Shown one piece after another: positions 23,714 through 30,998 of a DNA stretch of 34,188 nt; within the stretch, counting starts at the first letter, position 1; every line of letters begins with the position of its first letter. A program made the position numbers and the translations under genes. Source of the stretch: Deltaproteobacteria bacterium (GTDB lineage: Bacteria > Desulfobacterota > Binatia > UBA12015); assembly GCA_016874795.1 (NCBI GenBank), contig VGTG01000052.1, positions 1-34,188 on the forward strand. The letters are read 5' to 3'. The notes beneath the pieces were generated by a model. It worked only from the letters and a program-made list of their open reading frames with translations, had not been told where the DNA came from and made no database searches.

Positions 23714-24501
23714 TCTCCCGGCCGATCCGCGAGCTCGGGCGGCAGCGCGAGCTCCTCGGCTCGCTCGTGATGCGCGAGCTTCGCGGACGCTACGTCGGGT
23801 CCTCGGCGGGCCTCTTCTGGGCGGTGCTGAGCCCGCTCGCGCAGCTCGTGATCCTGACGACGGTGTTCTCGGCCGTGCTGCAGATACGGCTCGGCGGGCC
23901 GGCCGGGGTGCCGTTCGCCGTGACCCTGGCGTGGGGGCTCTTTCCCTGGCTGGCGCTCCAGGAGGGCCTCTCGCGGGCGACGACCTCCCTGGTCGAGGGG
24001 GGAATCCTCATCCGGAGGATGGCCTTCAAGCCGGAGATCCTGGTGGTCCAGCCGGTGCTCGCGGCGGTCGTTCTGGAGCTCGTGGCGCTGCTGCTGCTGA
24101 TCCTGGCGATGCCCCTTCTGGGCCAGGGGCCGGCGTCCTCGGTCGCCCTTTGCGCCATCCCGCTCGTTCTCCAGGTCGCCTTCGGGGTGGGGATCGGTTG
24201 GATTCTTGCGGTCCTCCACGTCTATTTCCGCGATACGGCCCAGCTCGTGACGGCCGTTTTGCAGGCATGGTTCTACCTGACGCCGATCGTGTACACGCTG
24301 GAGGTCGCTCCGGAGTCGCTCCGCGGGCTCCTCTCGCTGAATCCTCTCTGCGGCATTGTGGAGGGATTCCGGGCATTTGCGATCGGACTGCCGGTCTCCT
24401 GGGGAGCCCTGGCATGGAGCACCGGCTGTGCGGTGGCCGCAGTGGCGGTGGGCGCCTTCGCCATCGAGCGGGCGCGCAGCGAGATCGCGGACCTGGTATG
24501 A
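23710..24501 (+). CDS. wzm: ABC-2 type polysaccharide export permease (Wzm)
   Basis: This is the inner-membrane permease that pairs with Wzt to move a lipid-linked polysaccharide to the periplasm. The 263-residue product has six predicted membrane helices and the ABC-2 transporter pattern: an amphipathic N-terminus (LLGSLVMRELRGRYVGSSAGLFWAVLSPL), AWGLFPWLALQEGLSRATTSLVEGG, VYFRDTAQLVTAVLQAWFYLTPIVY and LNPLCGIVEGFRAF. The start is TTG 23710, overlapping the previous stop (TTGA), with GGAGGT six bases upstream as clear support. Its stop overlaps the ATPase gene by ATGA, so the two subunits are coupled. Confidence 0.95.
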   Translation: MISRPIRELGRQRELLGSLVMRELRGRYVGSSAGLFWAVLSPLAQLVILTTVFSAVLQIRLGGPAGVPFAVTLAWGLFPWLALQEGLSRATTSLVEGGILIRRMAFKPEILVVQPVLAAVVLELVALLLLILAMPLLGQGPASSVALCAIPLVLQVAFGVGIGWILAVLHVYFRDTAQLVTAVLQAWFYLTPIVYTLEVAPESLRGLLSLNPLCGIVEGFRAFAIGLPVSWGALAWSTGCAVAAVAVGAFAIERARSEIADLV

Positions 24502-25724
24502 CCGCCGTTCGCGCCGCCGGGGTCGGAAAGGCATTCCGCCGCTATTCGCGGCCCGCTGATCGGGCCCGCGAGTGGCTCCGGGGTGGTGTCCGCCACCAGC
24601 TCTTCTGGGCGGTGCGCGACGTGTCGTTCGAGATCGAGCGCGGCGACACTCTCGGGATCGTCGGCGACAACGGCGCCGGGAAGACGACCCTTCTCGCCAT
24701 GCTCGCGGGCGCGGTGACTCCGACCGAGGGGGCGCTCCGCACCGAGGGCCGCGTCGGCTCGATCCTCGAGCTCGGGGCCGGCTTGCACGGGGAGTTCAGT
24801 GGGCGCGAGAACGTGTTCCTCGCCGGTCAAGCGCAAGGTCTGACGCGCGAGCAGATTGAGGCCGAGGTGCCCGGCATCCTCGGGTTTTCCGAGCTCGGCG
24901 AGTTCATCGACCAGCCCGTCCGCACGTACTCGTCCGGGATGTTCCTCCGCCTCGCCTTCTCCGTCGCCACGGCCGTCCGACCGGACGTGCTCGTCGTCGA
25001 CGAAGCTCTCGCGGTCGGCGATCAGCGTTTTCAGGCGAAATGCGCCGAGCGCATCGACGGCTTCGTTCGCGACGGCGGCACGTTGATCTTCTGCTCGCAC
25101 AACCTCTACCAGGTGAAGAAGCTCTGCCGACGCGCGATCTGGCTCGAGCGCGGCCGCGTCGTGCAGCTCGGCTCCGCCGCCGAAGTGTGCGACGACTATG
25201 CGGATCGAAGCCGCAATCGCGCGCATTCCGCGCGGCTTGGGCTCACCGAGGGCGCGGCTCCGCTGCTCGAAGTCGTGCGCGTGGAGGCGAGCGACGCGGC
25301 AGGACGTCCGCTCCTGCGCGCCGAGACGGGCGACTCGATCGTGCTGCGCGTCTGGCTTCGGCGGATGCCCGGAGCCGAGGTCGAGCCCGGCGTCGCGGTC
25401 GGCGTCGTGCGCTCGGACGGGCTCGTCTGCCACTGTGGATCGACCGACGTCGACGGTGCGAGCCTTCTGCCTGTCGGAGTCGACCAGTTCTTCGTTTCTC
25501 TACACCTGCAGGAGCTGCCGCTCTTCGGTGGCTCGTACCACTTCAACGTGGCGGCGATCGACAACCGCCGCCCGCTGATCATGCTCGACGTCAAGGAGGG
25601 GGAGGCGCCGTTTTCGGTCGTGAACCCGAAGACGGATTGGGGCGTGAGCCGGCTGCCGCATTCCTGGGGCCACGAAGGCGCCGAGATCGCGGAAGTCGCC
25701 GCACGCGAGGAACATCGTGCGTAG
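24498..25724 (+). CDS. wzt: Polysaccharide ABC transporter ATPase with glycan-recognition domain (Wzt)
   Basis: This is the ATPase partner of the adjacent Wzm permease. The 408-residue protein contains Walker A GDNGAGKTT (56-64), signature YSSGM (144-148), Walker B VLVVDE (164-169) and an H-loop His at 201. The C-terminal part (about 245-400) is a beta-sandwich carbohydrate-binding domain like that of Wzt O9a, which selects glycans with the right terminus. It differs clearly in that domain from the truncated Wzt at the window's start, so the two exporters probably handle different glycans. ATG 24498 overlaps the wzm stop; its own TAG lies inside the start of the lipoprotein gene. Confidence 0.95.
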   Translation: MTAVRAAGVGKAFRRYSRPADRAREWLRGGVRHQLFWAVRDVSFEIERGDTLGIVGDNGAGKTTLLAMLAGAVTPTEGALRTEGRVGSILELGAGLHGEFSGRENVFLAGQAQGLTREQIEAEVPGILGFSELGEFIDQPVRTYSSGMFLRLAFSVATAVRPDVLVVDEALAVGDQRFQAKCAERIDGFVRDGGTLIFCSHNLYQVKKLCRRAIWLERGRVVQLGSAAEVCDDYADRSRNRAHSARLGLTEGAAPLLEVVRVEASDAAGRPLLRAETGDSIVLRVWLRRMPGAEVEPGVAVGVVRSDGLVCHCGSTDVDGASLLPVGVDQFFVSLHLQELPLFGGSYHFNVAAIDNRRPLIMLDVKEGEAPFSVVNPKTDWGVSRLPHSWGHEGAEIAEVAAREEHRA

Positions 25725-26172
25725 AGGAGAGCCGATCACCGCATCCCGGTCGGGGTCCGAGCGGTACGCCTTGGGCGGGCTCGCTCTGGCGCTGACCGTC
25801 GGGTTCGCGGTTTTCGGCTGCGCACGGGATTCCAACGCGGGCGGTCTCGGGGATCGCGCCCAGAAGTACATGGAGCTCCGCCAGAAAGGCAGCTGGGAGG
25901 AGATCTACGAGGGGATGGTGGACCCGGACTCGAAGCCGAAGCTCAGCCGGGATGCCTTCATGGAGCGCCGCAAGTCGGCGTTCGACATCCTCGAGTTCGA
26001 GGTCGTTTCGGTCGAGGAAACGGAAGGCCAGGGAGTCGTCCGTGCCCGGATGCAGGCGGTCCTTCCCGTCCTGAAGCCCGGAGGCGGTACCCTGAGCGTC
26101 CGCCGCGAGCTCGACGACGCCCAGAAGTGGGTCCAGCGGGATGGCCGCTGGTACATCCAGTTGCGCGGCTGA
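25717..26172 (+). CDS. Small lipoprotein of unknown function
   Basis: The 151-residue product has a long n-region, one hydrophobic stretch (residues 18-34) and a lipobox-like Val-Phe-Gly-Cys with Cys35 as the predicted lipidated residue. The mature part resembles small alpha+beta NTF2-like folds: an opening helix (RAQKYMELRQKGSWEEIYEGM), a middle segment with ERRKSAFDILEFEVVSVEETEG, and a final strand pair ending GRWYIQLRG. That fold is inferred from pattern only. The GTG start lies inside the end of wzt (8-base overlap), so it belongs to the export operon and is its last gene. It may be an envelope accessory of glycan export; no specific function can be assigned. Confidence 0.75.
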   Translation: MRRGEPITASRSGSERYALGGLALALTVGFAVFGCARDSNAGGLGDRAQKYMELRQKGSWEEIYEGMVDPDSKPKLSRDAFMERRKSAFDILEFEVVSVEETEGQGVVRARMQAVLPVLKPGGGTLSVRRELDDAQKWVQRDGRWYIQLRG

Positions 26173-26195
26173 TGGAGGCGGAAACGAGAGGAGAA

Positions 26196-26227
26196 AAGCG
26201 GGCTTGGGCCGGCCGGGACGCCCGCTT
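26196..26227. terminator. GC-rich hairpin downstream of the long operon
   Basis: A perfect 8-bp stem (AAGCGGGC, 26196-26203, with GCCCGCTT, 26220-26227) encloses a 16-base loop that itself contains GGCCGGCC. It begins 24 bases after the lipoprotein stop. On the plus strand no U-run follows; on the minus strand the arm is followed by TTTTC, so it looks more like a terminator for transcription from the right. It may simply stabilise the 3' end of the upstream mRNA. Confidence 0.35.
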
Positions 26228-26243
26228 CGGAGGGGCAGTCCGG

Positions 26244-26273
26244 TTGACTCGGCCGGGGCTTGTAAGCTATCCA
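26244..26273 (+). promoter_or_regulatory. Candidate sigma-70-type promoter for the secreted protein gene
   Basis: TTGACT (26244-26249) is followed after 18 bases by TATCCA (26268-26273), which shares TAT with the -10 consensus. The position, about 210 bases before the ATG, would give a long leader RNA containing all the downstream hairpins. The -10 is weak and the spacing slightly long, so this is a best guess. Confidence 0.35.
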
Positions 26274-26275
26274 AC

Positions 26276-26480
26276 CACGTCCCTGTGTGGGGGTGGCGGG
26301 ACGACAAAGGAGACGTGTTTAAGGGTCCACCTGCGCCTCGTGCCGGGTGAGGGACCGAGAGGACGTAGTTCAGGTTGTTGAGGTTCACAGGGTTTGCCGT
26401 TGCCTCACGGCAACCGGTAACCGCTTCGAGCCCGCTGTTACCCAGCGACTGGGCGGTCAATCGAAAGGAGAGAGGGGATT
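26276..26480 (+). promoter_or_regulatory. Structured non-coding 5' leader of the secreted protein gene
   Basis: This stretch holds no convincing gene but many complementary segments. CGTCCC (26278-26283) can pair with GGGACG (26298-26303), or CACGTC (26276-26281) with GACGTG (26312-26317). An 8-bp stem with a three-base bulge joins 26324-26331 to 26346-26356. TTGCCGT (26394-26400) pairs with ACGGCAA (26407-26413), extendable by GG/CC across a bulge. GGTAAC (26416-26421) can pair with GTTACC (26437-26442), or CCCAG (26441-26445) with CTGGG (26449-26453). The last hairpin ends 11 bases before an excellent ribosome binding site, AAGGAGAG (26465-26472). I do not recognise a known riboswitch class. 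A cis-acting regulatory or mRNA-stabilising element is inferred. Confidence 0.5.
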
Positions 26481-27509
26481 ATGAGAGGAATTCTTAGGCT
26501 TGGGGTGGCCGCGGTGGCGTTGGCCGTCGTCATGTTCGGGGCTAGCCGCAGCGACGCTTTGGTCGATGACCCGTACACGAGCTTCACCCAGCCGGCGAAC
26601 GCGCTCGTCATGCCGTTCGACGGCTCGATCGACGAGGAGGATGAGAGCTGGACCTCGTTCGCCATCGTCAGCAACATCGCCGGCACGTCGCCGACGTCCA
26701 CTGGCGAGATCCTCGGTGTGACGACCCACTGGGCGTGGTGGAGCGATGACTGCGAGCACCTCGTCGACGTGTGGGTCTGCCTCACGCTGAACGACACGAT
26801 CGTCGTCGACCCGTGCGACGTGAGCTCGGTCGACCTCGGCAACACCCAGATCGGCCCGTCGACGAACCTCTGCGACGAGTCGCGCGCCGGAGTGGGCCGC
26901 GGCCACCGTGGCTTCGTCGTCGTGACGGCCTACGAGACGGACGAGATCTGCAGCGACGGCTCGATCCGCGGCAACATCCCGGTCGACAACGCGATCGTCG
27001 GAGCGGCAACCCGCGCGAACATCGACCTCGGCTACTCGTTCGGTAACGACGCGATCGGTCTCGGACTCGACTTCACGGGCTCGTACACGCAGCTCCCGAA
27101 GAACAAGTCCGAGGACATCGACATCATGACGTTCAACCCGACCACCGTGCAGGACTCGTCGGTCGTCCTGATCTCCCTCGAGGAGCAGAGCGGCAGCGGC
27201 AGCACGGCGGACGTGGAAGTCGGCCCGAACACCAGCAGCAAGACGGCCAGCCTCGTGATCTACGACAACCTCGAGATCGCGACGTCGCTCCCGAATCACT
27301 CGGTGCGCTGCGCGGACTTCACCACGATGGTTCCGGGTGACGAGGGCAGCCTCATCCCGGCGACGATCGCGGTGGATTCGTCGGGCTTCGTCCGCCTGCT
27401 CGGCATCAACGACGATCCGGAAGAGATGGTCTACGCGATCCATGGCCAGTCGGTCGCCAACTTCGGCGGCAGCAACTACGGCAAGTACTTCATGGAGACG
27501 CTCGAGTAG
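26481..27509 (+). CDS. Secreted protein of unrecognised family
   Basis: The 342-residue product has a clear Sec signal (basic MRGILRLG, hydrophobic VAAVALAVVMFG, probable cleavage after SDA near residue 26). The mature part is acidic, rich in Ser, Thr, Asp, Val and Ile, probably all-beta, with six Cys (91, 100, 112, 131, 157, 277) that could form disulfides in the periplasm or outside. Landmarks are ALVMPFDGSIDEEDESW, THWAWWSDDCEHL and VCLTLNDTIVVDPC. I do not recognise the family. It has its own leader, a strong ribosome binding site and a strong terminator, all signs of an abundant, independently controlled product. A surface structural protein or a cargo of the neighbouring secretion system are possible roles; neither is shown by sequence. 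Confidence 0.85.
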   Translation: MRGILRLGVAAVALAVVMFGASRSDALVDDPYTSFTQPANALVMPFDGSIDEEDESWTSFAIVSNIAGTSPTSTGEILGVTTHWAWWSDDCEHLVDVWVCLTLNDTIVVDPCDVSSVDLGNTQIGPSTNLCDESRAGVGRGHRGFVVVTAYETDEICSDGSIRGNIPVDNAIVGAATRANIDLGYSFGNDAIGLGLDFTGSYTQLPKNKSEDIDIMTFNPTTVQDSSVVLISLEEQSGSGSTADVEVGPNTSSKTASLVIYDNLEIATSLPNHSVRCADFTTMVPGDEGSLIPATIAVDSSGFVRLLGINDDPEEMVYAIHGQSVANFGGSNYGKYFMETLE

Positions 27510-27535
27510 TACGCGTCTCCGCGTTTCACTGCGCT

Positions 27536-27574
27536 GCGAGGCCAGAGCATCGTGCTCTGGCCTCGCGTCGTTTT
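27536..27574 (+). terminator. Strong intrinsic terminator after the secreted protein gene
   Basis: A perfect 14-bp stem (27536-27549 with 27553-27566) closes a three-base TCG loop and is followed by GTCG and four T residues. It lies 26 bases after the stop codon. It is the clearest terminator in the window and isolates the secreted protein gene from the downstream operon. Confidence 0.92.
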
Positions 27575-27613
27575 GGGGGAATGAAGCGCTCGCGCCGAGA
27601 CCGAGGGATCGCG

Positions 27614-29047
27614 ATGAAAAGCCGTCTGCGCCGTCTGCTGCCCGTTTTTCCGCTCCTCCTGGCCCTGTTGCCCGCCTGCACCCGGGATTCCGGCATGGGG
27701 CCGGTGCAGCGCCTGAACGAGGTGGAGGGAGGGGCGGCCTCGTTCTCGTGGGCGTACTACACCTCCATCGTCGCGGCCGGCGATCGCGCCGCAGTCGCGT
27801 GGATGAACCAGAACGGCAAGATGAACCGGAACGTCGTCGTGCGGACGACGGGGGATCGCGGTCAGACCTGGTCCGCGGAGACCCCGCTCAACATCGGGGA
27901 CTACGCCAACACGGTGTCGGTCGTACCGACGCTGGCGATCCTTCCCGGCGACGGGAACATGCTCGCCCTCTGGCAGGCGCGGAGGAACGAGGCCGGGCAG
28001 AAGTTCGTACTGACGCGCAAGTCGGCCGACTTCGGATCCACCTGGGGCGAGCCGACCGTCCTCAACACGAAGCTGCAGGCGTTCCTGCCGGTTCTCGCGC
28101 AGCGAGGCGACGATCTCGTGGTCGCATGGACGGACGAGCGCAACGTGCTTCGCGACATCTACTCGAACCGGAGCCGCGACGCGGGCACGAAGTGGCTCCC
28201 GCGCGACCGTCGGGTCAGCACGCAGCCGAAGAACGAGTCCGGCGGTCCGACCGCCGCGATCGGAGCGGGCGAGCACGCCTACGTCGTCTGGGAGCAACGA
28301 CCGCACAAGAGCGACGACAGCGGTCCGCATCTGCGCTTCTCGACCTCCCCCGACATGGGTGCGAGCTGGACCGCGCCCGCGGAGATCGACACCGGAGAGT
28401 CGAAGGTGAGCCCGATCTGGCCGCAGCTCGTCTGGTCCGAGGGCCGTCTCACGCTCGCGTGGTCGGGCGGGATCACGGGCGAAGGGGAGCAGAGCTGGCT
28501 CTGGCTTTCCTCGTCGACGGACGACGGCAAGACGTGGGCGCCGCCGACGCAGGTCTACAATGGACCGACGCAGCCGTTCTTCCACCTGCGTGCCGTCGGG
28601 CCGCAGGTCTACTTCGCCTGGCACGGTGGAACCGCCGAGGCAGCGGGTGGAATCTACTGGAACGCTTCCGACGACGGCGGCAAGACGTGGCGGCACGCCT
28701 GGGACGCGGCCGAGCGCCTCGACTCGGGGGCGAAAGGCTCGGCGATGCATCCGCGAATCGGTTTTCAGGGAGACGTCGTCGGCGTGACCTGGCACGACGG
28801 CTACGAGCGCGTGCTCGTCTCGGCGTCGCGCGATCGTGGCCGCACCTGGCCGCTCTCGAACGCGACCGTGACCGAGCGCGAGGATCCGAGCGATCAGCTC
28901 CGCAATCCGCAGGTCGCGGTCTCCGAGAACGCGGCCTACGTTCTCTGGGAGCGCTGGCCCGACAAGAAGAAATTCATCAAGACCTTCGCGGACGTCGACA
29001 AGACTCTTCCGAAGGACGCATACGTTCGGCGGGTGGATCTCCCCTGA
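27614..29047 (+). CDS. Asp-box (BNR/sialidase-like) beta-propeller lipoprotein
   Basis: The 477-residue product has a lipoprotein signal (LLALLPAC, Cys22; Pro at -2 is unusual) and then a propeller built of repeats that each end in an Asp-box (S-x-D-x-G-x-T-W type). Seven can be seen: TTGDRGQTW, KSADFGSTW, RSRDAGTKW, TSPDMGASW, STDDGKTW, ASDDGGKTW and SRDRGRTW. Asp-boxes are structural and occur in sialidases, but also in many non-enzymatic propellers; the sialidase Arg triad and FRIP motif were not recognised, so enzyme activity should not be assumed. ATG 27614 is chosen because GAGGGA lies six bases upstream; ATG 27581 abuts its purine run. The end overlaps the next gene by four bases, pointing to joint function with a membrane glycosyltransferase. 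Confidence 0.85.
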   Translation: MKSRLRRLLPVFPLLLALLPACTRDSGMGPVQRLNEVEGGAASFSWAYYTSIVAAGDRAAVAWMNQNGKMNRNVVVRTTGDRGQTWSAETPLNIGDYANTVSVVPTLAILPGDGNMLALWQARRNEAGQKFVLTRKSADFGSTWGEPTVLNTKLQAFLPVLAQRGDDLVVAWTDERNVLRDIYSNRSRDAGTKWLPRDRRVSTQPKNESGGPTAAIGAGEHAYVVWEQRPHKSDDSGPHLRFSTSPDMGASWTAPAEIDTGESKVSPIWPQLVWSEGRLTLAWSGGITGEGEQSWLWLSSSTDDGKTWAPPTQVYNGPTQPFFHLRAVGPQVYFAWHGGTAEAAGGIYWNASDDGGKTWRHAWDAAERLDSGAKGSAMHPRIGFQGDVVGVTWHDGYERVLVSASRDRGRTWPLSNATVTEREDPSDQLRNPQVAVSENAAYVLWERWPDKKKFIKTFADVDKTLPKDAYVRRVDLP

Positions 29048-30912
29048 GCACGCGGAGCGGGAGTGGCCGGGCGGCCCTCGCGCTCGGTTTGATTCTCGCG
29101 CTCGCGGTCCTGCTCCGACTTCTCTGGCTCGACGCGGGCTGGTTCGGCGTCGACCAGGCACGCGATCTCACCTTCGCGTCCGAGATCGCGTCCGGTCGCG
29201 CGCTTCCCCTCGTCGGGCCGCCCATGCGGAACCGCTTCCACCTGGGAGCGACCTACTACTACTTCTGGACGCTCCCGTTCCTCGCGAGCACGGAGCCGCT
29301 CGCCGCGTACGCCTTCGCTGGGCTGCTCGGCGTCCTCGCCGTCGGCCTGACCTGGCTTCTCGCCCGTCGGATCGCCGGCTCGTCCGCCGGAGTGGCCGCT
29401 GCGCTGCTCCTCGCGACGAGCCCGATCGCCGTCATCGACTCGCGCGTCGCGTGGGCCCCCGCGGCTCTGCCGCCACTCTCGGCTGGACTGCTTCTCGCTC
29501 TCTTCGCGGTGCTAGAGCGGCCCAGCGCCGGAGCGGCGCTTGCGGTGGCACTGCTCTCGGCGCTGGCGCTCCAGCTCCACCTCGCGGCTGCGCCTCTCGT
29601 TCTCGTCGCTGCCGCCACGCTTTTCGTGCGACGACGGGCTCTCGGAGCGCGCAGCCTCGGCTCGGCGGCTCTCGTCGGGCTGATCGCGTTTTCGCCCGCC
29701 CTTGCCGCTCTCGCCGTCCCGACGGCGCCGGCGGGCCTCGCAGCGCCGCGCGCGCCGACGGTCGATACGTGGTCGGACCGGCTGGGCGACCTTCTCCGGG
29801 TCGGCGCGCGGACGCTCGACGGCCTCCTTCCGCCGGAGCGGCCGTCCTGGATCGACCTCGTGTCGGGTGCGGAAGCCGCCTGGATCGGCTTCGTCCTCCT
29901 CTGTGCGGTCGCGATCCTCGTCCGCGGGGGACGCTCGCCGGCGGGAATCCGACTCGTCGTCGCGACGTTCGTCGCGACCCTCGTATCGGTAGCCGTGCTC
30001 CCGTGGGAGGCGTGGTATTATTATCTCGACGGTGGGCTCGTTCCGGCGGCCGTGATCGCCGGCGTGGCTTTCGCGTCGCTCGGTCGGATCGGCGGCATCC
30101 TCGTCTTCGCGATCGCGGTGGTTCGAACGGCTCTGCTCCTCTGGTGGATGCACGCCGTCCACGCGTCGGGGTTCCTTTCGACGGATCTCGCCTTGCTCCG
30201 GGTCGGGAGCGGAGCGCAGACGAGCACTTCGCAGCGTGCGCGCGTCTTGACGGTTGCCTCCCGGAGGGACGGCTTCACCGCGCTGACGCGCGCGCTCGGG
30301 TCCGTTCCCGAGGAGGTCCGGTCGCGAGCGCACGGCCCGGGGTTCGCGGATCTCGACAGCGACAACGGCTACTTCCTCGGGCTCGCCGCCGCCTCCCAAC
30401 CAGCCTCGAGCGGCGATCGGGCGGCAGTCGTCGTCTATGCGAACGAGGTTCCCGACTCCTGGCGCAGCGCGATGGCGCGTCCGATCGCCGCGGGCCCTCT
30501 CGAGATCGTCGTCGACGAGTCTCGGCTGGGCGCCGCCGTCGTGGACGGCTGCGGCACGGAGCGCTCGCCGCTACCGACGCATCCTCCGACGTCGCCGCTC
30601 GCGTACGGGACCGGCGGGTCGCCGCGCGCGACGTGGCCGTGCGATTCGCCGATCGTCACGGCGACGGTCCGAGCGAGGTCCGGGGAGCCACGCGAGGGGG
30701 CGCACGAGGTGGTACGCGTCTTCGCGCGCGTCGACGGTGCGGGACGGGTCGCTCGACTCGAGTCCGAGCCGCCGGGCATCGGCATCGCTGCGAGCGCGAC
30801 GGGACGTCTCGGGGCCGGCATCGAGCTCCGCGAGCTCCCCGCTACGGTGCGTGTGCACCTCGAGCTGCAGGGTCCGGCGACGCTGGACCTGTTCGAGCTG
30901 CGCGGCGAATGA
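29044..30912 (+). CDS. GT-C/PMT-type membrane glycosyltransferase with large soluble C-terminus
   Basis: The product has about 622 residues: around ten membrane segments (to about residue 380) and a periplasmic C-terminal part of about 240 residues. After the first helix comes GWFGVDQARDLTFASEI, with the loop Asp residues expected of lipid-linked sugar transferases. RFHLGATYYYFWTLPFLAS and ATSPIAVIDSRVAWAPAALPPL resemble the GT39/ArnT-like superfamily. The frame has no ATG or GTG near its 5' end; CTG 29044 overlaps the upstream stop (CTGA) and has GGTGG about eight bases upstream, so a CTG start is the best guess. A TTG further in would cut into the first helix. Target and sugar are unknown. 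Its stop overlaps a tiny ORF. Confidence 0.8.
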   Translation: MSTRSGSGRAALALGLILALAVLLRLLWLDAGWFGVDQARDLTFASEIASGRALPLVGPPMRNRFHLGATYYYFWTLPFLASTEPLAAYAFAGLLGVLAVGLTWLLARRIAGSSAGVAAALLLATSPIAVIDSRVAWAPAALPPLSAGLLLALFAVLERPSAGAALAVALLSALALQLHLAAAPLVLVAAATLFVRRRALGARSLGSAALVGLIAFSPALAALAVPTAPAGLAAPRAPTVDTWSDRLGDLLRVGARTLDGLLPPERPSWIDLVSGAEAAWIGFVLLCAVAILVRGGRSPAGIRLVVATFVATLVSVAVLPWEAWYYYLDGGLVPAAVIAGVAFASLGRIGGILVFAIAVVRTALLLWWMHAVHASGFLSTDLALLRVGSGAQTSTSQRARVLTVASRRDGFTALTRALGSVPEEVRSRAHGPGFADLDSDNGYFLGLAAASQPASSGDRAAVVVYANEVPDSWRSAMARPIAAGPLEIVVDESRLGAAVVDGCGTERSPLPTHPPTSPLAYGTGGSPRATWPCDSPIVTATVRARSGEPREGAHEVVRVFARVDGAGRVARLESEPPGIGIAASATGRLGAGIELRELPATVRVHLELQGPATLDLFELRGE

Positions 30913-30998
30913 TCCCGATCGGGTTGCCGCCCCCGAAGCGGGAAAGTAAGGACGCAGACGAGCGCGCCGCGCACCGGTCCGGCGCAAGGCATCGATGA
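30909..30998 (+). CDS. Possible 29-residue bridging ORF
   Basis: The ATG at 30909 overlaps the glycosyltransferase stop (ATGA), and its TGA at 30996-30998 overlaps the next gene's ATG (ATGA). The encoded peptide is hydrophilic and basic (MIPIGLPPPKRESKDADER and on), with no membrane segment. It fills exactly the gap between two genes and could exist to carry ribosomes across by coupling. It may also be chance: the next gene has its own AAGG six bases upstream, and the stretch contains palindromic runs such as CCCGATCGGG. Confidence 0.25.
   Translation: MIPIGLPPPKRESKDADERAAHRSGARHR

Noticed and set aside
26127-26381. Short plus-strand ORFs in the leader before the secreted protein
   Set aside because: Their starts lie inside the lipoprotein gene, they have no ribosome binding site or recognisable features, and the region is better explained as structured leader RNA.
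26391-26460. c-di-GMP (GEMM-I) riboswitch
   Set aside because: The leader has hairpins and a GGTAAC/GTTACC pair superficially like GEMM, but the conserved GGGCAAACC and GACGCAAAGCC type core segments are missing.
27337-29040. Long upstream extension of the GT-C glycosyltransferase frame
   Set aside because: It lies within the secreted protein and Asp-box lipoprotein genes, crosses the terminator and is Arg-rich nonsense; coding features begin only near 29044.
27614-29047. Annotation as a sialidase
   Set aside because: Asp-boxes alone are structural; the Arg triad, Tyr/Glu pair and FRIP motif of sialidases could not be identified.
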